A stretch of DNA of 64,000 bases from Oceanospirillum sediminis (GCF_014164585.1 NZ_JACJFM010000013.1:1-64000), one strand, 5' to 3'; positions 29,167 to 39,036 are shown, counted from the first letter of the stretch. A program made the numbers and translations. The notes: generated from the letters alone by a model not told the origin.

Positions 29167-30204
29167 TTATTCTTTTCTGAGAATAAAGCTTTTCAGAACA
29201 GACTGTTGCAGCATAGATGACAGCTCCTGAACTGTCAGCTTTTCAGCCTGCTCAGATGAATCGGCCATCAAATGATGGCGATGATGAAATGTCAGCAGAA
29301 CATTCCCCTGATTATCCTTTATATCAAAAATCCCATCACTATCTGTCTGATAGTGATTATCACGCTGTTGACGTTCAATACTGAGGTCAAACTCCAGTTC
29401 AAGATCAGGAGGTACACCTTCCTGCCCAGAGCAAATACGATCTCCGGCCAGAGTAAAACCGGCCTGAGTGACAGACTGTCTGATAGTACGCAACTCCGAA
29501 GGTGGCAGGCTGTTTCCTGGCTGCAGACAAATCTGTGTATTGTTCAGAATACGTAACAGCTGTTCCTGCTTCTGCAGGAGCGGTACTGTCAGACTTTTTC
29601 CCTCTTCTGAGCCAGACACCCACCTGAACAGCTCGGCTTTTTGATAACGCTCTGCAAACAGCATCAGCTGCTGCATCACCCGGCGTTTCTGCACCCGGCT
29701 ATCCATTGATACGGGGCGCACCAGCTGACTCAGTCGATCATCCAGTTGCTTAATCTGCTGAGCTATGAGTCCGGCAGAAAAGCGTCGATTCAGATGTGCC
29801 AGTACGTAGATCTGGTTCTGACGTTCATCATGCCACTGAGCCTGCCAGTCCAGCCCGGGCAGATCAACATCGCCGCTATTGTCGGTGAAAAGCTGATAAA
29901 TCGCATCCGATAAATTGTGACCATGTTCAACCCGTCCCTGATCACCTGTTTTATACGACCGGATCAGCTGGCGTTCAAGCTGATAACGGGCCTGAAGCCG
30001 CGCCTGATCCAGCACATCGGATTGTTTGTCATATACCCCGGCAAACCCGACACCATAAAGGTGTCCCTGTCTTTCTGGCCTCTGTTCAATCCACCCCGGA
30101 CGTTCTGTTTTTATGATTCTGGCAGAGTGCAACCCACACCCGAGCAGAGACCAGCTAATCAGAGCCAGACCAATGAGATTCCTTTTCCTACCGCATACAA
30201 ACAC
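29167..30204 (-). CDS. LPP20-family lipoprotein
   Basis: A 345-residue lipoprotein. The GTG at 30204, with AGAGGA six bases upstream, gives a signal sequence ending in lipobox LLGC; the frame extends upstream to 30237. After the Cys comes an LPP20-like segment (RPGWIEQRPERQGHLYGVGFAGVY split, then ARLQARYQLERQL). The rest, with a QQIKQLDDRLSQL coiled-coil stretch and a C-terminal beta-rich part, is not recognised. Its place next to two OmpA genes suggests an envelope role. Confidence 0.7.
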   Translation of the reverse strand: MFVCGRKRNLIGLALISWSLLGCGLHSARIIKTERPGWIEQRPERQGHLYGVGFAGVYDKQSDVLDQARLQARYQLERQLIRSYKTGDQGRVEHGHNLSDAIYQLFTDNSGDVDLPGLDWQAQWHDERQNQIYVLAHLNRRFSAGLIAQQIKQLDDRLSQLVRPVSMDSRVQKRRVMQQLMLFAERYQKAELFRWVSGSEEGKSLTVPLLQKQEQLLRILNNTQICLQPGNSLPPSELRTIRQSVTQAGFTLAGDRICSGQEGVPPDLELEFDLSIERQQRDNHYQTDSDGIFDIKDNQGNVLLTFHHRHHLMADSSEQAEKLTVQELSSMLQQSVLKSFILRKE

Positions 30205-30294
30205 GTGTATTCCTCTAACAACAGATAAACTGACCACTGATACTACCTGATGACAGGTTATTCCCTTATCACAAGGCGGTTTTGCCTGATAAAC

Positions 30295-31320
30295 TCAGAG
30301 ATGATCCAGATAATAACGCAGATGGGCCAACCATTGCTGTCTGATCTGGAGAGATTCATTAACCAGATGATGACGGGCCGACGGATAAAGCCTGATTTCA
30401 GACTCGACAAACTTCTGCTGTAAAAATTCCACATTAAATCGCCAGTCAACCGTTTTATCTTCCTCTCCCTGAATAATCAGAACCGGTACAGCAATCGGGT
30501 CAGCCTGCTCCGTTTGTTCAATCCACTTTTTCAGTGCTCCCACCCAATCGGTTGCCAGATAACAGGGTTGAAGCGGATCTTCCCGTAAAAAATGCAGAAA
30601 ATGTTCATTATGGCTGTTCCGTGAATAGCTGCGCTTTACCCGCTTCATAAAGGGAGATAACAGGTGATAACTGAGCAAACCCTGAGACCAGTTCCAGGGC
30701 CTGACCAGAGGCGCCAGCATAATAGTACAACGAATATCTGTTTCAGCGTGATATTCGTGGTTCAGCCACCAGTCTGTCAGAATCGCCCCACCGGTGCTCT
30801 GTCCGATCAGATGCAGAGGCTCCGGTAAATGGTGACGTGAAGAACACATCACATCCCACAAGGCATGGGTATACTCTGAAAAGGAGATAATCGAAGCCCT
30901 TGGTCCTGATGATAACCCATGTCCCGGCAAATCAGGAGCAACCACCGCATAGCCCTGCAATAACAACGCCTCAATCAGATGCGTATATAAGCCAGTATGA
31001 TCATAATAGCCATGTAACAGATAAAAAGTGCCTCTGATATGCTCTGTCTCAGGCAGCCATGTCTGATAAAACACTTCATAGGGCTTAGAAAAAACGCAAT
31101 TCAGGCGATAAACTGCGGCCGGTAACCGATCCAGACAATAATATCTCCGATAAAGCTGATACCCCTGCCAGGCTTTGACGGCAGTAATGTCCGGACATAA
31201 CCTGTTATCCGGATCAAACCGGCTATTTTTGCCTGAACATCCGGGATATACCGCATCTGCTAAAGCCCCTGACAGCAAGGCTTGTCTGATTAACACACTG
31301 GAAAAGGGGTCCTGTTCCAT
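30295..31320 (-). CDS. alpha/beta hydrolase, lysophospholipase-like
   Basis: A 341-residue hydrolase of the serine aminopeptidase S33 / PldB group. YLLHGYYDHTG forms the oxyanion region, the nucleophile Ser is in GQSTGGAIL, VVAPDLPGHGLSSGPR is typical of monoacylglycerol lipases and lysophospholipases, and the acid and His follow in IQGEEDKTVDW and SARHHLVNE. No signal peptide, so cytosolic. The ATG at 31320 (MEQDPF) has GGAG eight bases upstream. Substrate is inferred from family only. Confidence 0.85.
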   Translation of the reverse strand: MEQDPFSSVLIRQALLSGALADAVYPGCSGKNSRFDPDNRLCPDITAVKAWQGYQLYRRYYCLDRLPAAVYRLNCVFSKPYEVFYQTWLPETEHIRGTFYLLHGYYDHTGLYTHLIEALLLQGYAVVAPDLPGHGLSSGPRASIISFSEYTHALWDVMCSSRHHLPEPLHLIGQSTGGAILTDWWLNHEYHAETDIRCTIMLAPLVRPWNWSQGLLSYHLLSPFMKRVKRSYSRNSHNEHFLHFLREDPLQPCYLATDWVGALKKWIEQTEQADPIAVPVLIIQGEEDKTVDWRFNVEFLQQKFVESEIRLYPSARHHLVNESLQIRQQWLAHLRYYLDHL

Positions 31321-31392
31321 GGGATAGTCTCCGGGCAGCAAGAATAACAACACTTAACCAGCAGACTGAATCAGACCGGAACAGTCCGGTGC

Positions 31393-33030
31393 TCAGTCTG
31401 CTGAATCAGGCTGATAATCAGTACTCTCTGCCTGATAACGACAACAGGCATTTTTACCAGCTTTTTTAGCCTGATACATAGCAATATCTGCCAGGCGTAG
31501 TAACTCCGTACTGTTTGTAGCCTGTTCAGGACTGACAGCGATACCAATACTGCCTGAAATACGTACCGGATGCCCGGCAATATTAAAAGGCAGTGCCAGT
31601 TGCTCCAACAGCTGACTCGATAACAGATCAACCTGCTGTTCCTTCTGCAAATCAGTAGTACCCGCGGTTGATAAATGATGATGTACAAGCAGTACAGCAA
31701 ATTCATCGCCCCCCAGCCTTGCCAGTAACCCTTGCTGCTGTACCACCGATGACATTCGGCGGGCGGCAGCAATCAGTAACTGATCGCCAATCAGGTGCCC
31801 CAGAGTATCATTCACCTGCTTAAAACCATCCAGATCAATAAACATCAGCGTCAGCACCGGCCTGTGATGATCAGAAAACTGAGCCTTCAGCTGCTGCTGA
31901 AAGTTATGACGGTTAGCCAGTCCGGTCAGACTGTCAAAGTTGGCCTGCTGTTCAATCAACCGCCAGGCCTGATTAAGCTGAGTGATATCAGACAGTACGA
32001 CCAGATGCCCTTTATAGAGCTGATGTTCATCGAACTGGGGGACTGCAGTGATCAGAACATCCAGGGTCTGATCACCCCGACGGAAAAGCGCCTGTAATTC
32101 TGATACCGACTGCTGACCATAAAACGCCTGTTCCAGCTGATAGCGTATCCTGTCGACATGATCTCCTGCGAGGAAAGACCAGAGCACTTCTCCCAGAAAA
32201 TACTCCGCAGCCTGCCCGGCTTGCTGACATAGATAATCTGAAACTTCAGTAATATGCGCCTGCTCATCAATACTCAGCATCAGGGCGGGAGTATTATGAT
32301 ACAGCGCACGATAACGGGCCCGGCTGCTATGCAGCTGCTTTTCCTTTGTCGTCAGAGAGATCTGAATTTGATTATATTCACGGATAATCTGCCCGATTTC
32401 ATCATCAGAGCGCCATTGTACCGGCTGCAGGCTTCCCTCCTGCTGACTCTGATTAATGGCCGCCAGCAGCTCAGACAGTGGTCGACGTATCACATAACGA
32501 CTGATCATCAGTACACAGAACAGAAAGCCCAGCGTCATCAACCCGATCAGCACCAGATCCTGCAGAATTCTCTGAATCAACAACTGGTTCAGACGCTGAT
32601 GGCTGAAACTAATCTGCAAACGCCCGGCCTGCTGCACAATATGTGCATTCTGGTAAACAATCGCCCGGCTGAGATGCTCAACTCTGGCCTTGCCTTCTGT
32701 TCCTCCCCGGCTCAGCACTTCATTACCGCCCTCATCCTCAATGAGGACCTGGACAATATCCGGGTCCGTCATCAGAGCAGTAATAATCTGTTGTAGCGCC
32801 TCATATTGATAGTTCCACAAGGGTTCTGCCATCACCAGGGCAGATGACTTCATCAACTCCTGCTCCTTTGCCTGTAGTTCCTGCTCAAAACGGACTACGG
32901 TCAGCCAGGAAAATAACCCCAGCATCAGCACAGCAATACCAGCAACAATAGGCAGTAACAGCAGAAAAAACTTGCCATGTAATGAACGTACATTAAACAA
33001 AGACAAAACCACCCTATCCGTTTTTATCAC
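31393..33030 (-). CDS. membrane PAS-GGDEF diguanylate cyclase
   Basis: A 545-residue protein: a membrane span (~20-45), a periplasmic sensor region (~46-160), a second span (~160-180), HAMP-like linker, PAS domain (~240-360) and an active GGDEF domain (DSLTGLANRHNF, LARLGGDEFAVLL). No RxxD inhibitory site. Its GTG start overlaps the end of the binding-protein gene by 17 bases; a second GTG at 33012 is possible. Coupling to a periplasmic binding protein with no transporter genes suggests that protein senses the ligand and signals through this cyclase, much as LuxP serves LuxQ. That is inference. Confidence 0.88.
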   Translation of the reverse strand: MIKTDRVVLSLFNVRSLHGKFFLLLLPIVAGIAVLMLGLFSWLTVVRFEQELQAKEQELMKSSALVMAEPLWNYQYEALQQIITALMTDPDIVQVLIEDEGGNEVLSRGGTEGKARVEHLSRAIVYQNAHIVQQAGRLQISFSHQRLNQLLIQRILQDLVLIGLMTLGFLFCVLMISRYVIRRPLSELLAAINQSQQEGSLQPVQWRSDDEIGQIIREYNQIQISLTTKEKQLHSSRARYRALYHNTPALMLSIDEQAHITEVSDYLCQQAGQAAEYFLGEVLWSFLAGDHVDRIRYQLEQAFYGQQSVSELQALFRRGDQTLDVLITAVPQFDEHQLYKGHLVVLSDITQLNQAWRLIEQQANFDSLTGLANRHNFQQQLKAQFSDHHRPVLTLMFIDLDGFKQVNDTLGHLIGDQLLIAAARRMSSVVQQQGLLARLGGDEFAVLLVHHHLSTAGTTDLQKEQQVDLLSSQLLEQLALPFNIAGHPVRISGSIGIAVSPEQATNSTELLRLADIAMYQAKKAGKNACCRYQAESTDYQPDSAD

Positions 33031-34144
33031 TGACGGATCTGAACAGAGCTTTCAGATCAAATAAGTATCCGCGCGACTCCCCCCCCGGAGATAAACGGAA
33101 ATAAGAAAAATCCACTTTATCCCAGTTCTGATCTCCGAAAACGGCCTGGAATTGATCAACATTATTCTGATCAATAGCCGACATAGGAAAACGAATACGA
33201 CCGTTCCAGGCAGACAAATCGACACCATCAGCATGATCTCTCAATATCACCATAGACCATGCTCCGGCCATAAAGTGACCACCATCGGTCAGCAGCATCT
33301 CTCCCCGTTCAACCATCGCCAGCCCTTCCGGAGACCAGTTCAGCCCGGCCACAAACACATCCTCTCCGGGTTTCAGGCCCTGCTTTCGGATCGCCTGTAT
33401 CGCCCCCTCAGCAATAGGATCATTGGCAGCCCACAGAGCCTGCAGACGAACATTATTACGCGACGCCCATTGCAGATAACGCTCTGTCATCACCTCTGCA
33501 TCCCTGGCGTTCCAATTGGCATACAGTAAACGATCCAGCAGCACATCATCCGCCTCATTTACCCTTTTCAGCATTCCCTCATTACGCAAAATAGAGGCCG
33601 GAGTAACCTTATCTCCGGCAATCGCCAGCATATGCACGGGCTGCTCTGGCTTTCCTCCTGCGGCCTGAATAATGCGCTCAGCCATACGAAAGCCTGCGGT
33701 GTAATTGTCCGGAGTCAGGCTCCCCAGCCAGTGTTTATATTTCTGGCCGGGTTCTCCCATTCTTACAGCCTGCTGCCCGGTGAAGTCATTCAGCAATAAA
33801 AACACAGGTATCGCCTTTTCCTCCGCCAGGCGCACAATGTTTTCGGCGGACTGCTCTTCATTAACGACCACCAGATAATCCGGCAGATTATCTGTTTCAC
33901 TCAGCACGCTATCGCCTAACTGCTGCATCCGGATTCGATTACGTTCGGCATAAAGCACTGTCAGTTCAATATCCAGGTCTCTTGCCGCTGCCTGCATGGT
34001 TGCCGTCACCATGTCCCAGAAGCGTTCCCCCTGTTTACCCGGATTGATAAAACTGATCTTCAGAGCCTCTGCACAGACAGAAAAGCTCAGACTAAAAATC
34101 AGCCCGCCTACAAAAAAATAAGATAGGAAATGTCTTAACTTCAT
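33014..34144 (-). CDS. periplasmic sugar-type substrate-binding protein
   Basis: A 376-residue type I periplasmic binding protein (Peripla_BP_4 type). The signal peptide ends SFSVCAEA. Ligand-cleft motifs include INPGKQGERFWDMV, AAGFRMAERI-like SLTPDNYTAGFRMAE, and LWAANDPIAEGAIQAI. The family binds sugars, autoinducer-2 and similar small molecules. No permease or ATPase gene is near; the only partner is the overlapping diguanylate cyclase, so a sensing rather than uptake role is inferred. Confidence 0.85.
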   Translation of the reverse strand: MKLRHFLSYFFVGGLIFSLSFSVCAEALKISFINPGKQGERFWDMVTATMQAAARDLDIELTVLYAERNRIRMQQLGDSVLSETDNLPDYLVVVNEEQSAENIVRLAEEKAIPVFLLLNDFTGQQAVRMGEPGQKYKHWLGSLTPDNYTAGFRMAERIIQAAGGKPEQPVHMLAIAGDKVTPASILRNEGMLKRVNEADDVLLDRLLYANWNARDAEVMTERYLQWASRNNVRLQALWAANDPIAEGAIQAIRKQGLKPGEDVFVAGLNWSPEGLAMVERGEMLLTDGGHFMAGAWSMVILRDHADGVDLSAWNGRIRFPMSAIDQNNVDQFQAVFGDQNWDKVDFSYFRLSPGGESRGYLFDLKALFRSVSDKNG

Positions 34145-34497
34145 ATCCGCCAGTCCTCAGTCCTGCCACCAGATCGGCAGGTATTTTCGCAACACTCACC
34201 AATACACAGATCAGGGGTTATTCACTACTCTGAATTCCGGTACATACCTGTTAAATATATGCAGCAAACCCGAAGATGGCGCTGATTCAGAACATTTTTT
34301 TAAAAATTTATGACCTGCGCGTCGCATATATCTCATTCATTAGGCGTACACCCAGGGACAAAAACCCCCTGTTTCGGGTATCTTTACCGGGCTGATCATG
34401 ATGTAAATCATGGTATAACAAGCATGCAGCCACCTGTTCGCCGGCACACGAGCAGAGAAAGAGCTGCAAATAAAATATGAATTAGAGGCACATATCC
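34145..34497 (+). other. upstream region of malate synthase
   Basis: 353 bases without a gene. Near 34397-34412 lies an inverted repeat CATGAT-GTAA-ATCATG, just upstream of a -10-like TATAAC (34414-34419). There is no good -35, so activation or repression at this palindrome is possible. Confidence 0.45.
34397..34419 (+). promoter_or_regulatory. putative glcB promoter with operator-like palindrome
   Basis: Six-base arms CATGAT/ATCATG around GTAA, ending one base before TATAAC. The weak -35 region fits a regulated promoter about 80 bases before the glcB ATG. Not tested against any known regulator motif. Confidence 0.4.
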
Positions 34498-36672
34498 ATG
34501 ACTGAACGCGTTCAGACCGGCAACCTGAGTGTTGCTAAAACGCTTTTTGATTTTATTAATAACGAAGCTGCACCCGGCACAGGTGTAGACGTTGCACAAT
34601 TCTGGGCTCAGTTTGACGCCATCGTTCACGATTTAGCGCCGCGTAACCGCGAGCTGCTGGAAAAACGTGAACAGCTGCAGGCTCAGATTGATGAATGGCA
34701 CCGTGGTCGTAAAGGCCAGGCCTTTAATCTGGAAGAGTACAAAGCCTTCCTGACTGATATCGGTTACCTACTACCGGTTGGTGACGACTTTGAAGTCACG
34801 ACTTCAAATGTCGATCCTGAGATGGCAACTATGGCCGGCCCTCAGCTGGTAGTACCTGTGATGAACGCCCGCTTTGCACTGAACGCGGCGAACGCTCGTT
34901 GGGGCAGCTTGTACGATGCACTATACGGCACTGATGCCATCTCAGAAGAGGGCGGTGCAGAAAAAGGTCAGGGTTATAACCCGGCTCGTGGCGCTAAAGT
35001 AATCGCTTTTGCCCGTGACTTCCTGAATGAAGCCGCACCACTGGCGTCATCTGATCACACCGAAGCGACTCTGTACGCCGTTAAAGACGGTGCACTGGTT
35101 GTGACGCTGAAAGACGGTTCTGAAACGGGTCTGGCTAACGCTGAGCAGTTTGTGGGCTACACTGGCAACGCTGAAGCCCCTGAATCTGTACTGCTGGTTA
35201 ACAACGGCATGCACTTTGAGATTCAGATCGACCGTACTCACCAGATCGGTTCAGTCGACGCCGCTGGCGTCAAAGATATCGTTATGGAATCGGCACTGAC
35301 CACCATTATGGACTGTGAAGACTCCGTTGCAGCAGTAGACGCTGACGATAAAGTGGTGGTTTACCGCAACTGGTTAGGTCTGATGAAAGGCGACCTGACC
35401 GAAGAAGTAAACAAAGGCGGTCAGACTTTTACCCGCAGCATTAACGGTGACCGTGAGTACACCGCTAAAGACGGATCTACCCTGGCGCTGAAAGGCCGCA
35501 GCCTGATGTTCGTGCGTAACGTGGGTCACCTGATGACTAATGGCGCGATTCTGGACAAAGACGGTAACGAAGTACCGGAAGGCATCATCGACGGTCTGTG
35601 CACCTCTCTGATCGCTCTGCACGATCTGAAAGGTCTGGGTCAGTTCAGCAACACCACCACAGGCTCCATGTACATCGTAAAACCTAAGATGCACGGTCCT
35701 GAAGAAGTGGCGTTTGCCAACGAGCTGTTTGCCCGTATCGAAGATGCACTGGGTATTGAGCGCTTCACCCTGAAAATGGGCATTATGGACGAAGAGCGTC
35801 GCACCACAGTTAACCTGAAAGAGTGTATCCGCGCGGCGAAAGAGCGTGTGGTGTTCATCAACACAGGCTTCCTGGACCGTACCGGTGATGAGATCCACAC
35901 CTCTATGGAAGCAGGTCCTATGATCCGTAAAGGCGATATGAAAGCCACGCCCTGGATCAACGCTTACGAGAACTGGAACGTCGATACTGGTCTGGCTTGT
36001 GGTCTGAGCGGTAAAGCCCAGATCGGTAAAGGCATGTGGCCAATCCCTGATCAGATGGCAAACATGCTGGATGCTAAGATCGGTCACCCACTGTCCGGTG
36101 CGAATACCGCATGGATTCCATCACCAACGGCTGCGACGCTGCACGCTCTGCACTACCACAAGGTTGATGTATTCGCCCGCCAGGAAGAACTGCGTAGCCG
36201 TGAGTTCGCCTCTCTGGACGATATCCTGACGGTACCTGTAGCAGAAAACCCGAACTGGTCTGCAGAAGAGATTCAGCAGGAGCTGGATAACAACGCTCAG
36301 GGTCTGCTGGGTTACGTTGTACGCTGGGTTGATCAGGGTGTAGGTTGTTCTAAAGTGCCGGACATCAATGATGTGGGCCTGATGGAAGACCGTGCAACAC
36401 TGCGTATATCCAGCCAGCATATCTGTAACTGGGTTCACCACGGTATCTGCTCTGAAGAGCAGGTGATGGAAACCCTGAAGCGTATGGCTGCAGTAGTAGA
36501 CCGTCAGAACGAAAACGATCCGACGTATACTCCGATGGCTCCTGGCTTTGATGGCGTTGCTTTTGAAGCAGCTTGCAAGCTGATCTTTGAAGGCACCAAA
36601 CAGCCAAGTGGTTACACCGAACCACTGCTGCATGCTTGCCGTCTGAAACTGAAAGCACAGCAGGCCTCTTAA
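34498..36672 (+). CDS. glcB: malate synthase G
   Basis: A 724-residue glyoxylate-cycle enzyme joining glyoxylate and acetyl-CoA to malate; the length is that of isoform G. The catalytic Asp and Glu region is visible in [15 protein letters not shown], with [32 protein letters not shown] and the C-terminal [14 protein letters not shown]. Codon use is biased as in highly expressed genes. Monocistronic, with its own strong terminator. Isocitrate lyase is not in the window. Confidence 0.97.
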   Translation: MTERVQTGNLSVAKTLFDFINNEAAPGTGVDVAQFWAQFDAIVHDLAPRNRELLEKREQLQAQIDEWHRGRKGQAFNLEEYKAFLTDIGYLLPVGDDFEVTTSNVDPEMATMAGPQLVVPVMNARFALNAANARWGSLYDALYGTDAISEEGGAEKGQGYNPARGAKVIAFARDFLNEAAPLASSDHTEATLYAVKDGALVVTLKDGSETGLANAEQFVGYTGNAEAPESVLLVNNGMHFEIQIDRTHQIGSVDAAGVKDIVMESALTTIMDCEDSVAAVDADDKVVVYRNWLGLMKGDLTEEVNKGGQTFTRSINGDREYTAKDGSTLALKGRSLMFVRNVGHLMTNGAILDKDGNEVPEGIIDGLCTSLIALHDLKGLGQFSNTTTGSMYIVKPKMHGPEEVAFANELFARIEDALGIERFTLKMGIMDEERRTTVNLKECIRAAKERVVFINTGFLDRTGDEIHTSMEAGPMIRKGDMKATPWINAYENWNVDTGLACGLSGKAQIGKGMWPIPDQMANMLDAKIGHPLSGANTAWIPSPTAATLHALHYHKVDVFARQEELRSREFASLDDILTVPVAENPNWSAEEIQQELDNNAQGLLGYVVRWVDQGVGCSKVPDINDVGLMEDRATLRISSQHICNWVHHGICSEEQVMETLKRMAAVVDRQNENDPTYTPMAPGFDGVAFEAACKLIFEGTKQPSGYTEPLLHACRLKLKAQQAS

Positions 36673-36692
36673 GTCCCGCTGACTTTCAGACT

Positions 36693-36726
36693 GAGCGATA
36701 AAACGATCTCGTTTTATCGCTCTTTT
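36693..36726 (+). terminator. terminator of glcB
   Basis: GAGCGATAAAACGA, TC, TCGTTTTATCGCTC followed by TTTT. The last bases overlap the stop codon of the convergent HigA-like gene. Confidence 0.93.
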
Positions 36727-37150
36727 ATGCTCCGTTGAAAAAAACGGATGGTGAGATTTTAAAGCGCTGAGAAAGCGCCTGAATATGATCTCTGGTCAGA
36801 CTTCTGGAACCATTTAAGATCATGGAAACAAGGCTTTTGCTGCCTAACTCGTCTTTCAGGTCGTCAGCTTTCAGATGATATTGATCCATTATTGTTCTGA
36901 GAATGGCTGCGCCATCGTCAAGCGCTGCAATTCTTTTGTTAAAGTCGGAAAAATACTCTGACTCCTCTTCCCACTTCTCAATAGAGACTGATAGCACCTC
37001 AATTAATGGCAGGTACTTGTCGTAATCCTCGATCAGTTCATCCATTAATTCCAGAGCTTGCTCATACTCAGCTTCATTATGGATGCGACCAACAAAGCTG
37101 GCTTCGGCAAAGAAATCGACAGCTTTTTGCTTCAGAATTGCGTACCTCAT
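36725..37150 (-). CDS. higA: HigA-like antitoxin / HTH regulator
   Basis: A 141-residue protein that lines up with E. coli HigA (YgjM): NEAEYEQALELMDELI, ILRTIMDQYHLKADDL, GSKSLVSMILNGSRSLTRDHIQALSQRFKISPSVFF, the last being a Xre-type helix-turn-helix. HigA normally neutralises and co-represses the HigB mRNA interferase encoded just upstream. Here the upstream gene is not HigB-like, so the antitoxin looks orphaned. AAAGGAGG lies eight bases before the ATG. Its stop codon overlaps the glcB terminator, suggesting an insertion boundary close to glcB. Confidence 0.85.
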   Translation of the reverse strand: MRYAILKQKAVDFFAEASFVGRIHNEAEYEQALELMDELIEDYDKYLPLIEVLSVSIEKWEEESEYFSDFNKRIAALDDGAAILRTIMDQYHLKADDLKDELGSKSLVSMILNGSRSLTRDHIQALSQRFKISPSVFFNGA

Positions 37151-37214
37151 TAGTCAGCCTCCTTTGCGTACTCCGAACGAAGCGTTCCTGCTATCTGAGA
37201 TTGTTATAACCAGC

Positions 37215-37538
37215 TTACTCTTTAATGGCCTTGAACCATGACTCATCGCCAAGATGAAAATAAAGCATACCGTAAATTTGATCTTTGCCAGTTACTTCAA
37301 CCCAACCCCGGCCACTTACTGGATCGTACTCACTACTTCCATCCCAGGAAAATTCAGCTTTTAGTGGCTGCCCTTTACCTGAATAACGACAGTCCAAAAA
37401 TCCCTGCACGGTTCCAAAAACAAACTCACCCCGTTGATCCGAACCAAAACTAATGTATCCAGGCTCAACGAGATCAATATAGTCTTGATCCCATTGCTCC
37501 ATTTCAACTATTTTCCATCGTCCTCTCAGTTCTTTCAT
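37215..37538 (-). CDS. small conserved protein of unknown function
   Basis: A 107-residue acidic protein, rich in Trp, Tyr, Phe, Gly and Asp, without signal peptide or membrane span. Segments such as ELRGRWKIVEMEQWDQDYIDL, FGTVQGFLDCRY and GRGWVEV look like a compact beta fold; I have a recollection of similar short hypothetical proteins but no function. It sits 64 bases upstream of the HigA-like gene on the same strand, in the place where a HigB toxin would be. No residues match HigB/RelE. Confidence 0.7.
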   Translation of the reverse strand: MKELRGRWKIVEMEQWDQDYIDLVEPGYISFGSDQRGEFVFGTVQGFLDCRYSGKGQPLKAEFSWDGSSEYDPVSGRGWVEVTGKDQIYGMLYFHLGDESWFKAIKE

Positions 37539-37641
37539 GTGTCACTTCCGTACGAAGCTATAATGCTTTGCTCACCGATTAATTAGGAACGTAGAGAGTA
37601 ACTTACCGGGTACAGCAATTGTTAGCGGAAATACTATTACA

Positions 37642-39036
37642 TCAAGAACTCACCAACTTGTAGCTAAACGCGAAAGCATTTGCATTCGGGTCTACAGGCT
37701 CTATTACACCTTCTTGTCTCAATTTCTGAAGTGCTTTTTTTACTTTATTAATATCGTCTTCACCGCTTAACTGACGCACAATTCGATTTGTAATTGAAAT
37801 CTCTGGATTATCCTTGAGATGTTTAGTGATTACATCTTCCAATGATGCAAGATGCTGGTGGCGAATGGTCACCAAAAATGCATTCTCAAGCTCTTTAAAT
37901 TCTGGTGCAACCAATCCCGCTTTCCTCAACTCGTTTCTGGCAGTATCTAGCCCCTCTCCGATATCATGATTTAATGGATCTGGTGCATTGTGAATCAGGC
38001 GGTTTATATTCGGATTACGTGAAAAACGATCAGTATATAGGTTGTCAATTGTCATAAATCCAGGCAGTTTTCCGGGGCTAACAATCTCTATTCTGTTATC
38101 GTAAATCTTTATATGCACGTCGTCGTTTAAGCTGTAGTCGCGATGTAACGCTGCATTCACAACTACTTCATTAATCGCATCCACCGGATATTTCATCTTC
38201 ACCAGTCTTTGGCCATCTTTGAATGTTGCTCCTTCGAGCAATTCGCCTACCTTCTTGATAACTTCTCTCACTGCTGACTCTAATGGCCCCGAGATTGTTG
38301 TTGGCATTTCCGCAAGCTGCTCTCTTTTATACTCAGAACTAGTCGTTAAAAGCCTATAAACCTTAAAAGAACAGCGAGTAGGGAGCGAAGCCGGTGGGTT
38401 TTCATCAAAGAGGACTACCGCACCAACATTTGGAACTAATTGCCCTTCCACTTTTGCTAATAATTTTTGTTTCCGAAGAAAACCAGCTGGAGTCAGACTA
38501 CTACCAACACGATTCATATAGTCGGCTAAATACTCACTGTCTTCCAGTTCATCAAGCTCCATTCCATCAACAGGTTTTCTTTCATAAACAAGTACACCTT
38601 TGCTATAGGAAAGCTGGGTAATTCTTTCTCCCTTAATTTTCTTCTTTTCAGCTCCGATTCTGATATAGCAATCTCCACTTGACGTATAGTGGACCTTTGG
38701 GCTCTTTGGTATAAACAATCTCAGGACTAAACCTTTTTTACCAAAATCGATAAGCTCAACATCTACATTCTCAACAGCCGGATCAGTTTCTTCTAGCAAC
38801 GTAGGTAGGATCCCGTTGCATGCCTCTTGGTTCTCAAAACCAACTATTCGCTCACCAGAAACTGACTCATCTTCTATACCAATGAAAAGCTCACCACCGT
38901 CTGTATTCGCAAATGCAACGAAAGTTTGCTGGAGCTTTGCAGGGTTAATCCGTTTGCTTTTGAAGTCTAAAAAGTGGCCTTCGTCCACTAAGCGAAGTCT
39001 CTTTTCCTCATTATCTTCTGGTAACCTTACTTTCAT
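37642..39036 (-). CDS. AlbA_2 / Schlafen-type ATP-binding protein
   Basis: A 464-residue protein with an N-terminal AlbA_2 domain (EGHFLDFKSKRI, FVAFANTDGGELFIGIED), a middle divergent HATPase_c-like region (AINEVVVNAALHRDYS, IEIVSPGKLP, DIGEGLDTARNEL) and a C-terminal winged-helix-like part (ISITNRIVRQLSGEDDINKVKKAL). Proteins of this layout are called putative transcriptional regulators; some AlbA_2/Schlafen relatives act on RNA or in phage defence. Function here is unknown. A perfect inverted repeat lies about 55 bases upstream. Confidence 0.8.
   Translation of the reverse strand: MKVRLPEDNEEKRLRLVDEGHFLDFKSKRINPAKLQQTFVAFANTDGGELFIGIEDESVSGERIVGFENQEACNGILPTLLEETDPAVENVDVELIDFGKKGLVLRLFIPKSPKVHYTSSGDCYIRIGAEKKKIKGERITQLSYSKGVLVYERKPVDGMELDELEDSEYLADYMNRVGSSLTPAGFLRKQKLLAKVEGQLVPNVGAVVLFDENPPASLPTRCSFKVYRLLTTSSEYKREQLAEMPTTISGPLESAVREVIKKVGELLEGATFKDGQRLVKMKYPVDAINEVVVNAALHRDYSLNDDVHIKIYDNRIEIVSPGKLPGFMTIDNLYTDRFSRNPNINRLIHNAPDPLNHDIGEGLDTARNELRKAGLVAPEFKELENAFLVTIRHQHLASLEDVITKHLKDNPEISITNRIVRQLSGEDDINKVKKALQKLRQEGVIEPVDPNANAFAFSYKLVSS

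Noticed and set aside
35374-36087. 237-residue frame antisense to malate synthase
   Set aside because: Shadow of glcB, whose family and codon pattern are clear; no binding site, and composition is rich in His, Thr and Gln as expected for an antisense frame.
37139-37660. Integron cassette array around the small islet genes
   Set aside because: TAACAAT occurs after two of the genes, but I could not find paired attC core sites or the imperfect inverted repeats they need.
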